12,491 bases of DNA from Chloroflexota bacterium (GTDB lineage Bacteria; Chloroflexota; UBA4733). The stretch is taken from contig JAICXR010000052.1 of NCBI GenBank assembly GCA_025980355.1, forward strand, positions 1-12,491. Reading direction: 5' to 3'. Position numbers and translations under genes: made by a program. The stretch's first letter is position 1; each line of letters opens with the position of its first letter. Below, one piece after another: positions 1 through 7,600 of this stretch. Below the pieces are notes generated by a model. That model was given only the letters and a program-made list of their open reading frames with translations. It ran no database searches and was not told the DNA's origin.

Positions 1-594
1 ATGGACGGAGCCATTGGGATTGTCGGGGAACTCCGTCGCCGGTTCGCCGTCGGCCCGGGCATAGACGAAGGGGATCTGCTGCCGCGCCACGAGCTGGGTC
101 AGCACCTCCGGCGACTCCGTGATGAAGCGGCCCTCGCCGTGCGCCACCGGGAGGTCGACCAACTCGCCCTCGACGAAGGCGCCGGTGAAGGCGGTGCGGT
201 CGGGGGGTGTCCGCAACCGCAGGCGCACCCAGGTGCAGCGGTAGCCCCGGTTGTTCGCGGCGAGCGCCATCGTGGGGCCGTCGCCGTAGCCGGGGACCAG
301 CCCCGTCTCGATCAGCACCTGGGCGCCGTTGCAGATGCCGAGCACGGGCTTGCCCGCCGCGGCCTCCGCCGCGATCGTCGCCACGATGCCGTCGCGCGCC
401 GCGATGGCGCCGGCGCGCACGCGATCCTCGTAGGACCAGCCTCCGGGCAGGACATAGCCGTCGAAGGCGGCGGTGTCCAAGGGCTCGTTCCAGCGCACGA
501 GCTCGGCATCCAGGCCCGCCAGGCGCACCGCGCGCAGCGACTCCTCCTCGCAGTTCGTGCCCGGAAACAGCACCACGGCGACCCGACCGCTCAT
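1..594 (-). CDS. purQ: Phosphoribosylformylglycinamidine synthase, glutaminase subunit PurQ (3' end cut by window)
   Basis: PurQ is the class I glutamine amidotransferase subunit of FGAM synthase. It hydrolyses glutamine and passes ammonia to PurL in the fourth step of IMP synthesis, in the cytoplasm. The 198 visible codons show the N-terminal VVLFPGTNCEEE strand and turn (residues 7-18), YVLPGGWSYED (47-57), the nucleophile elbow GICNGAQ with Cys88, AHGEGRF (151-157) and the start of the conserved NPNGS segment (192-196). The family is usually about 220-235 aa, so roughly 25-35 residues are missing. These include the PHPER region expected to carry the triad His and Glu, so completeness cannot be judged. 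The ATG at 594 overlaps the purL stop in an ATGA arrangement (591-594), which implies translational coupling. Identity is clear from motif order and from the neighbouring purL. Confidence 0.95.
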   Translation of the reverse strand, partial: MSGRVAVVLFPGTNCEEESLRAVRLAGLDAELVRWNEPLDTAAFDGYVLPGGWSYEDRVRAGAIAARDGIVATIAAEAAAGKPVLGICNGAQVLIETGLVPGYGDGPTMALAANNRGYRCTWVRLRLRTPPDRTAFTGAFVEGELVDLPVAHGEGRFITESPEVLTQLVARQQIPFVYARADGEPATEFPDNPNGSVH

Positions 595-2921
595 GCCATC
601 GCCTCCGGCACCGCGCCGAGCCAGGCGGCGGAGAGGTCGCTGACCGCGACATCCAGCACGGCCGTCCCGCCGTGGGTCGCCGTGAGGCGATCGCCCGCCG
701 TGTACCCGATCTCGTGACCCTCTACGCCGTGCTCCCGCCACACCCGCCGGATGGCCGGGAGCAATTCCGGCACGGCCGCCAGGACGAAGCCGCCAGCCTC
801 GGAAAAGAGGGCGGCGTCGGCACGTTCCGCGGTGGCCGAGAGGTCCAGCTCGGCGCCCAGGCGCCCCTCGCCGCGCCCGCCGAGCAGCATCTCGCTGACA
901 CAGGCCAGGAGGCCGCCGTCGCTGATGTCGTGCGCCGCCAGCAGCAGTCGTTGCTGCGCTAATTCGATCACCGCGGCGTTGGCCCGGCGCTCGGCTTCCA
1001 GGTCCGGCGGCGGCAGTGCACCGGCTGGCGCACCCCGCACCACTTCGTAGGCGGAACCGCCGAAGCAGGCGGTGCGCGGTCCGAGGAGCAGCAAGAGGGC
1101 GCCGGGCGTCGTCACCTGCATGCCCAGCGCCTTCGTGTGGTCCTCCAACACACCGACACAGGCGATGATCGGCGAAGGGGGGATGGCCTGCCCGTTGTCG
1201 GTCTGGTTATAGAAGCTGACGTTGCCGGACACGAAGGGGACCGGCGGGCCACTCGTGCCCTGCGGCCCGAGGGCGCGGGCGGCATCGCCGATACCACGGA
1301 CCGATTCGGTGAAGGCCCAGAAGGCGTGGGGGTCGCCGGGATCGCCCATGTTCAGGCAATCGGTCAGGGCGCGCGGCGTGGCGCCCGTCGCGGCGACGTT
1401 GCGCACCGCCTCCGCCACCGCCAGCATCGACCCGCGATAGGGATCCAGGCGGCAGTAGGCGGGCGCGCAGTCGGTCGTGAGCGCGACGCCCGCCGGGCAG
1501 CCGGGCAACGGCGCCAGCACACCGGCGTCGGCCTCGCCGGGTCGCAGGACGGTACAGCCCCGCACCTCCTGGTCGTAGCGGCTGTAGATCGACCATTTGG
1601 AGGCGACGCCGGGCCGGGCCAGCACGCCCAAGGCGACGTCGTCGTAGCGCGACAGCGGCGCCGGGGGGGCGACCGGCGGCGGCAAGGCGGGCGCTATCGC
1701 CGGCCGCTCGTAACGGATGCCCCGGCACACCGCGGCGAGCGGCGCGTCGCAGACGGTCTGGCCCCCCATCGTCAGCACATAGCGGTCGTCCGCCCGGGTG
1801 TGACCCACGACGGAGGCGCGCGCCCCTTCCGCCGCACCCGGGAGGTCGAACTGCCGGTTATAGACGTCTAACAGCGCCGGCGTGAAGGCCGGCGGCACGA
1901 CCCAGAGCATCCGCTCTTGCGTCTCGGCGCAGGCGATCACCTCGGGTGGCAACTCCTGCATCGCCGCGTGGACGGCGTCGAGGGCGACCTCCACCCCGAT
2001 GCCGGCCGCGTCGCCCATCTCCGAGGAGGTGCAGCAGAGGCCGCCCGCCCCCAGGTCCTTAAAGCCGACTGCCAGGTCTCGCCGCCGCAGTTCGGCGAAG
2101 ACCGCCTCGGTCGCGCGGATAATGACGGACTTCAAGAACGGGTCGGGCACCTGCACGGCGCCCTTCTGCGCCTCCGCGTCGTCGGCGCCGAGGAGGCCGG
2201 AGGAAAAGGCCGCCCCACCGAAGCCGCTGTAGTCCGTCGCCTTCCCGACGAGGACGATGTCCCAGCCGACCGCACCCTCCGGCACGCGGCTGTGGATGAT
2301 CTGGTCGGCGCGCACCAGGCCGAGGCAAACGACGTTGACCAGGCAGTTGCCGTCGTAGCCGGCGTCCCAGTATACGTCGCCAGCGATACTCGGCACGCCG
2401 ACGGCGTTGCCATAGCCGGCCACTCCGGAGACCACGCCGTCCGCGATGTAGCGGACTGTCGCGGCATGCTCGCCGTGCGGGTCGCCGAAGCGCAGGGCGT
2501 CCGCCACCGCGATGACGCGGGCGCCCATGCACAGCACGTCGCGGATGATGCCGCCGATGCCGGTGGCCGCCCCCTCATAGGGCACCACCTGCGAAGGATG
2601 GTTGTGCGACTCGTGGCCGAAGACGATGCCCCAGCGCGCCCCGTCCCAGGTACAGAGCTCCACAATGCCGGCGTCTTCTTGCGGCCCCTGGATCACCCAG
2701 GGCGCGGCCGTGGGCAGCCGGCCGAGCTGGGCGCGGCTGCTCTTATAGGAACAATGCTCGCTCCACTGGCTGTTGAAGATCTGCAGCTCCGTCAGGGTCG
2801 GGTCGCGTCCGAGCAGTCGGCAGACCTCGCGCGCCTCCTCCGCCGTCAGGCTGACGCCCAACTGGCGGAGCAGCACGCCAAGGTCCCCATCGGTCCGGTT
2901 GCCCAGGCTAAGAAGTCGCAT
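591..2921 (-). CDS. purL: Phosphoribosylformylglycinamidine synthase, large subunit PurL (small/Bacillus-type)
   Basis: This is the ATP-dependent FGAM synthase subunit, which converts FGAR plus ammonia to FGAM. The product is 776 aa, close to the roughly 740 aa of stand-alone PurL and far shorter than the roughly 1300-aa fused enzyme. Visible motifs are WSEHCSYK (53-60) with the conserved His56, ESHNHP (104-109) followed by the glycine-rich EGAATGIGGIIRD nucleotide-binding stretch, KDLGAGGL (288-295), the second-half motif SGNVSFYNQT and a late HDISDGGL. These represent both halves of the internally duplicated AIRS-like fold. The ATG at 2921 lies 14 nt inside the end of purC and has only a modest GGGG-type ribosome site. 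An in-frame TTG a few codons later is a weaker alternative. The gene overlaps purQ by 4 nt. Stand-alone PurL enzymes normally need PurS as well as PurQ, and no purS is present here. Confidence 0.96.
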   Translation of the reverse strand: MRLLSLGNRTDGDLGVLLRQLGVSLTAEEAREVCRLLGRDPTLTELQIFNSQWSEHCSYKSSRAQLGRLPTAAPWVIQGPQEDAGIVELCTWDGARWGIVFGHESHNHPSQVVPYEGAATGIGGIIRDVLCMGARVIAVADALRFGDPHGEHAATVRYIADGVVSGVAGYGNAVGVPSIAGDVYWDAGYDGNCLVNVVCLGLVRADQIIHSRVPEGAVGWDIVLVGKATDYSGFGGAAFSSGLLGADDAEAQKGAVQVPDPFLKSVIIRATEAVFAELRRRDLAVGFKDLGAGGLCCTSSEMGDAAGIGVEVALDAVHAAMQELPPEVIACAETQERMLWVVPPAFTPALLDVYNRQFDLPGAAEGARASVVGHTRADDRYVLTMGGQTVCDAPLAAVCRGIRYERPAIAPALPPPVAPPAPLSRYDDVALGVLARPGVASKWSIYSRYDQEVRGCTVLRPGEADAGVLAPLPGCPAGVALTTDCAPAYCRLDPYRGSMLAVAEAVRNVAATGATPRALTDCLNMGDPGDPHAFWAFTESVRGIGDAARALGPQGTSGPPVPFVSGNVSFYNQTDNGQAIPPSPIIACVGVLEDHTKALGMQVTTPGALLLLLGPRTACFGGSAYEVVRGAPAGALPPPDLEAERRANAAVIELAQQRLLLAAHDISDGGLLACVSEMLLGGRGEGRLGAELDLSATAERADAALFSEAGGFVLAAVPELLPAIRRVWREHGVEGHEIGYTAGDRLTATHGGTAVLDVAVSDLSAAWLGAVPEAMA

Positions 2922-3810
2922 CGGTCCCCGTCAGGCGGGCCAGAATTTCGAGGTAGCGGCGGCTGGTGCGTTCCACGACCTCCGGCGGTAGTTTCGGCGG
3001 CGGCGGTTCCCGATTCCAACCCGTCCCGCTCAGATAGTCGCGCAAGGGCTGCTTGTCGAGGCTGGGGATGGCGACATCCAGCGCATAGTCCTCCCGCGCC
3101 CAGAAGCGCGACGAATCGGGCGTGAACGCTTCATCGATCCAGGTGAGCCGGCCGTCGATCCAGCCGAACTCCAGCTTCGTGTCGGCGATCAGGATGCCAC
3201 GCTCGGCGGCGATGGCGCTGGCGGCGGTATAGAGGCGCAGGGTCGTCTCCCGCAGCGCCGCCGCTGTCTCGCTGCCGACCAGCTCTACCATTTCGGGATA
3301 GGTCAGCTTGCGATCGTGGCCGGTATCCTCTTTCGTCGACTGCGTGAAGATCGGTTCCGCAAACTTGGCGTTCGCACGCAGCCCGGGGGGGAAGGCGGCC
3401 CCACCGATCGTCCCGTGCGCCGAATACTCCTCCCAGGCGCTGCCGGTGAGGTAGCCCCGGGCGACGCACTCCACAGCGACACGCTCGGCCGGGCGGCAGA
3501 GCATCGTTCGCCCCCTCAGCACATCGGCGTAGGCGCGCGCAGTGGCCGGAAAAGCGTCGACCTCGGTCGTTACCAGATGGTTGGGGGCCAGCGAACGCAG
3601 CGCGTCGAACCAGAAGGCCGATAGCTCCGTCAGCACCCGCCCTTTTTCGGGGATGGGCGCCTCCTGGACCACGTCGAAGGCGGAGACCCGGTCCGTCGCG
3701 ACCAGGAGGAGAAACCCGTCGCAGCGATAGACGTCGCGCACCTTTCCCCGCGCCACGAGCGGCAGCCCCGGCAAGTTCGTGCGCAGAATGGGCGCTCCGT
3801 GTTCGGCCAT
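2908..3810 (-). CDS. purC: Phosphoribosylaminoimidazole-succinocarboxamide (SAICAR) synthase PurC
   Basis: PurC ligates aspartate to CAIR using ATP, giving SAICAR in the purine pathway. The 300-aa length fits the longer (yeast-like) class better than the roughly 240-aa Bacillus class. Motifs in order are RGKVRDVY (21-28), the ATP-site loop, then DRVSAFD (40-46), PEKGRVLTELSAFWF (54-68), the signature VECVARGYLTGSAW (113-126), STKEDTGHDRKLT (158-170), LIADTKLEFG (207-216) and DEAFTPDSSRFW (226-237). I chose the ATG at 3810 because the homologous region starts there and an AGGAGG...AGGA purine run lies just upstream. The frame stays open to 3888, with another ATG at 3834 that sits within 2 nt of that purine run and so lacks a ribosome site. 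The gene is first in the operon, and its last 14 nt overlap the purL start. Confidence 0.95.
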   Translation of the reverse strand: MAEHGAPILRTNLPGLPLVARGKVRDVYRCDGFLLLVATDRVSAFDVVQEAPIPEKGRVLTELSAFWFDALRSLAPNHLVTTEVDAFPATARAYADVLRGRTMLCRPAERVAVECVARGYLTGSAWEEYSAHGTIGGAAFPPGLRANAKFAEPIFTQSTKEDTGHDRKLTYPEMVELVGSETAAALRETTLRLYTAASAIAAERGILIADTKLEFGWIDGRLTWIDEAFTPDSSRFWAREDYALDVAIPSLDKQPLRDYLSGTGWNREPPPPKLPPEVVERTSRRYLEILARLTGTDATS

Positions 3811-3841
3811 GCTGACGTCCTGTGCCTCCTGCATTCGCACG

Positions 3842-3870
3842 CTGGCACGCTGTGTGCCATACCGTAGCAT
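3842..3870 (+). promoter_or_regulatory. Candidate promoter for the 3936 gene and the GAF-dehydrogenase gene
   Basis: CTGGCA (3842-3847), a 17-nt spacer and TAGCAT (3865-3870) form a plausible -35/-10 pair about 65 nt upstream of the ATG at 3936. Its -10 overlaps the predicted -10 of the opposing purC promoter by two bases, so the two promoters would point at each other. The match is weak and was made by eye. Confidence 0.25.
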
Positions 3871-3888
3871 ATGGAATACTACCGGCAA
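3861..3888 (-). promoter_or_regulatory. Candidate sigma70-type promoter for purC-purL-purQ
   Basis: Read on the minus strand, TTGCCG (3888-3883) is followed after 16 nt by TACGGT (3866-3861). The -10 element is preceded by TGC, which gives an extended -10 (TGC-TACGGT). The element ends about 50 nt upstream of the purC ATG. It is the best match in the divergent region by eye; no start-site data exist, and short hexamer matches can occur by chance. Confidence 0.35.
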
Positions 3889-3935
3889 TCGGCGTCGGCA
3901 TGCGTGCCGGCGGTCCAGATCCGGCGGAGGAGCGC

Positions 3936-4568
3936 ATGCTACGCCTGTGTACGGCCGTCATAGCGGCCGCGTGTCTGGCGCTGGTCTGGGTAGTTCGGTC
4001 ACCGAGCTTCAATGCGAGCCTCTCGTCGCCGGTGCTGGTACGCTCGCTGACCAGCGACTATCTCGCGTTGGACGCCACCTACGGCGATATCACGAACCCG
4101 TACACCATCGATTCGGCCCTCCACCTGCAAGACACGGCGCCGTCGTTCGGCTTCACGAACCGAGGGCCCCACCTGGCGATCGTCCGGGCGAGCGATGGCG
4201 TCCGCTATGCGCAGCAAGCGGCGGCGGCGGTGACCGCCCTCGGCGCGACGGCGGAACTGGTGCCGATCCGCCGGGAACTGCTCCAGTGTTACCAGGAGGT
4301 CGAACACGCCTGGCGCATGGAACGGTATGTGGAGCAGGCGCTGGGGCCGGACCAGGCCGCGGAAACCGTTCGTCCGCAGGACAGCACGCCGTCCACCCGG
4401 TCGGCCGCCAACGCCAGTGTGGCGGCCATCCGCCAGGCGCGTTCCCTCCACGATCAGGCGATGGCGGCCATCGCGGTGCTCAGCGGGAAGACGCCGTCGA
4501 GTCCGGTGCTGGACTCGGCCGGTGGGACGCTTCCGCGCAGTTCTTTCGGCGCTGCCTACCGTCCCTAA
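3936..4568 (+). CDS. Exported or membrane-anchored hypothetical protein
   Basis: I do not recognise this 210-aa protein. It begins with a short basic N-terminus and one hydrophobic stretch (residues 4-20, MLRLCTAVIAAACLALVWVV), typical of a signal peptide or uncleaved anchor; no convincing Ala-X-Ala cleavage site follows. A polar segment (about 30-88) contains SDYLALDATYGDITNPYTID. An Ala/Gln/Glu-rich region that is probably helical (about 90-185) follows, and the tail is rich in Ser, Pro and Gly. There is one cysteine (118) after the N-terminal segment. The ATG at 3936 was chosen for the strong GGAGGAG at 3926-3932; the frame is open further upstream but without such a site. The next gene starts 47 nt downstream on the same strand, so the two are probably co-transcribed. 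A role as an extracytoplasmic partner of the sensor protein would be speculation. Confidence 0.72.
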   Translation: MLRLCTAVIAAACLALVWVVRSPSFNASLSSPVLVRSLTSDYLALDATYGDITNPYTIDSALHLQDTAPSFGFTNRGPHLAIVRASDGVRYAQQAAAAVTALGATAELVPIRRELLQCYQEVEHAWRMERYVEQALGPDQAAETVRPQDSTPSTRSAANASVAAIRQARSLHDQAMAAIAVLSGKTPSSPVLDSAGGTLPRSSFGAAYRP

Positions 4569-4603
4569 CGTCCACCCGGGTGCGTCCCGAGGCAAGTGAA
4601 GAC

Positions 4604-4611
4604 AGGAGGGG
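4604..4611 (+). promoter_or_regulatory. Strong Shine-Dalgarno site fixing a TTG start
   Basis: AGGAGGGG lies at 4604-4611. The AGGAGG core ends 6 nt before TTG at 4616, which is optimal spacing. This is the reason for preferring a TTG start for the GAF-dehydrogenase gene over the in-frame GTG at 4580, which has no comparable site. Confidence 0.7.
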
Positions 4612-4615
4612 AAGT

Positions 4616-7600
4616 TTGGAAACGGCGCAGACACCACCGGCGGCGACAACGAGCCTCCTGGACGTCTTACGCGGCACCGCCGGTACGCTCCAGGCGGCCT
4701 CCGGCGCCGATATCGTCGCCATCTATCTGTTCGACGCCGCGACGCGGCAGTACTATGCACCGGTGGCGCTGGGCATCCCCGAAAGCGACCTCACCGGCTC
4801 CTTAGCGGATATGCAAGACCAGTTGGCACGCTACGACGCCGACCGAAGCGAGGGTAAGGCGCCGCAGCAGGTGCGCCCGGCCGATTACGGTCCCACCGTC
4901 TGGCTGACCGTCAGCCAGCAGCCGTTGGTCGTGACCAACGCTCAGGCGGAGCTCAGTACGAGCTTCGTGCGCCGCCTGAAGATCCGTTCCGTCGTGGGCC
5001 TGCCCCTGCTTTCCGGAAGCTCGCTGCTTGGCATCGTCTACCTGGACTACCTGCAGAAGCCGGAGAGCGACCACTCGGAAGCCTTCCGGCCGGCGACGGA
5101 TGATGCGCTCGCTCGCTTGCAAGAGGAGGTCGCGGCTGCTGCACGCGCAATCGAGCAGGCGCGCGACGCGGAGGAGCGGGCAGCTTTCATAGCAAGCAGC
5201 CATCTCGCCACCCGGTTGACCGCCGGGGCGCTCGGTGGCGGCGCGGCGATGGGGAGCCTGCACCGGGAGCTGGGCGACGCGCTCAGCCATCTGCTGGACG
5301 TGACACGATTCGATGCCGCCCTCATTTACCAGGCACCCGCGCCCGGGCGGCTGGAACTCGTTGCTCAGCGGGGCCTCCCGGACGCCCCGGCCCGGATCAC
5401 CAGGGGCGAAGCGGGCGGCGAGGACGGTTGGCCGGTGGACTGGGATCCCCAGAATGACGCTCAGCTCGGCCGGGCCATCAGCGCCGGCGGGTTCTCGGCG
5501 ACCGTTTCCCTTCCTTTGCAGATTGCAACGCAGCCGCCGGCCCGCAGTTCGCCGGGAGCGCCCCCCACCACCGTTGGCTCGTTGGTGATGCTCAGCCGCG
5601 ATCGTCTCGCCTCCCAGCGGGTCACTCCGGCCACGCACTTGCTCCTGCAATCGGCCGCCGAACTGATCGCCGGCGCCCTCGCCGGTGAGAAGCTCTTTCT
5701 TTCGCTTGAGCATGCGAACCGCGTGTTCGGCGCGCTGAGCCGGCTGAGCGGCGCCATACTCCAGCCGGGGGCCACGCGCCAACAGGTGCTGGACGCCGTC
5801 GTCCGTCACCTGATCGACCCCGACATCCCCGAGTTTGCCTTCCAGTTCGCCACGGTCTTCCTCCTCGCCGCCCCCCGGCCGGCGGACCCGCCAATGACCC
5901 TCCGGGTGCAGATGGCGGCGGGCGCGACCGCCGACGGGCGCATCGCGGCCATCCCCCCGAACACGCCGGCCGCATCGGGAACGGGGCCGATTCGGGTACC
6001 TGGTTGGGTCCAGATCCCCGATCGCGCCCTCGCACCGGACGATATCCTGGCCTACGTCGCCCAGCAGCGCCATAGTGTCATCGTCGGGCCCGTGGCCGAG
6101 GGGGGAAGCGACCGCGGTGATCCCGAAGGTCTCGTCAACGGGTACCCCCCGGAACAGTTGGCGCGGCGCGAGATTCAGGCGATAGGAGCCGACGGGACCG
6201 TCGTCGCCGTGGCGCCCGCCGTCCTCGTGGGCAGTCATGATGCCGGCGTCGAACAGCATGTCGCGGCACCCGACCACCCGTTCACTCTGGCCGCGGACAT
6301 CTTCGAAGCGTATCGACACGGTGATCTGCTTCGCGTCTTCATCCCGTTCGGCCTGTCCGTAGCGGACCGAGCGAGTGGGGTCCTGGAGGTCGGCTACCAC
6401 CGCTCGCAACGCCGATCAATCGAACGGACGCAGGTAGAGTCGCTCCGCGCGACGGCCGCGCAGATCGCCGTCGGCGTGGAAACGGCGCGCCTCTACGAAG
6501 AGACCAGGCTCCACGCCGAACAACTGGAGATCATCGCCGACGTCAGTAAGGCCATGGCGTCCTCACTGGACCTTGACCAGACGTTGCATATCGTCGCCCG
6601 GTGTCTGGAGCGCTCCGTCAGCGCCTCCTTTTGCCAGATCGCCCTCTATGAGGAGGACGGCTCCGCCTGGTACGGCGCCGCCGCGACGGAGGACGAAGCG
6701 CTCTGGCGGCGACAACGGGGCGAGCGGGGGGAAGGCTCGTTCTTCTTCGACCTTCTGGAGACCCGGACGCCGATGGCGATCCCGGATGTCCAGGGCCATG
6801 CCGCCGTGAACTCGTATTACGCCCGCCTCTTTGGCATCCGCTCGTTGGTCGCCTTGCCGCTGATCGCTCGCGGCCACCCGATCGGCGTCGCCGTGCTCGC
6901 CCAGCGGGATGGCCGGCCCGCCTTCGGGGCCGAGGAGGTGCAGCGCGTCGAGGGGCTTTCCCACCAGGCAGCGATCGCCATCCAGAACGCCCGGATGTAC
7001 GCTTCGGCCGAGGAAGACCCGCACATCCAGCGGGACGTGGTGCTCGTCGGCTTCGGCGAATGGGGGTACAAGGCGTACGAACACTTGCTCACCCTCAAAC
7101 AGTTCTTCAACTTCAAGATCCACGTGGTGGAGCGGGACACCCCCGGCCGGCGCCAGGCCCTGGAAAGCGCGGTGCGGGACGTCGTCAAGCACGGCGACGC
7201 GATCTATTGGGACAGTGCCGACCTATCGGCCCGCGCCAAACTACGCCGTGTCCTGGAATCGAGCTGTTATGTCATCACCTATATCGCCACTCCGGCCCCT
7301 ACCCATCTCGCCGTCCTGGCCCAGTATTACGACCTCAGCAATGTCGTCGTGATCGAGAAGCCGCTGGGAGCGCCGGCCGAGGCCTACCGCGAATTCCTAG
7401 ATTCGGTGGAAGCCGGCGTGCAGATCGTCGCGGCCGATCATTATTACTTCAAGCTGGAGGTGCGACTGCTCCACCTGCTGCTGACCGAGGAGCGCACCCT
7501 CAAGTCCTTCCTGGACGACGTGGAGGAGATCGAGATCGAGCTGGTGGAGGAGCGCCCCCTCGGCGGTGCCGCCGCCGACATCGGGATTATCGAAGACATG

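Noticed and set aside
1..717. Open plus-strand frame across the purQ region
   Set aside because: It is antisense to purQ, whose protein is clearly conserved. The plus-strand product is a low-complexity Arg/Ala/Gly/His-rich sequence typical of shadow frames in high-GC DNA.
1917..3125. 402-codon plus-strand frame over purL and purC
   Set aside because: It is long but wholly antisense to two recognised enzymes and shows no domain. GC-rich third positions explain its openness.
3779..4615. Upstream extension of the GAF-dehydrogenase frame
   Set aside because: The frame is open from 3779 but overlaps the 3936 gene in another frame, looks like shadow sequence, and a strong ribosome site precedes the TTG at 4616.
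7015..7040. Possible assembly chimera or frameshift joining the GAF and dehydrogenase parts
   Set aside because: The reading frame is continuous, composition does not change, and a natural short linker lies at the join. Read data would be needed to exclude it completely, so it is listed as a refutation test for the fusion finding.
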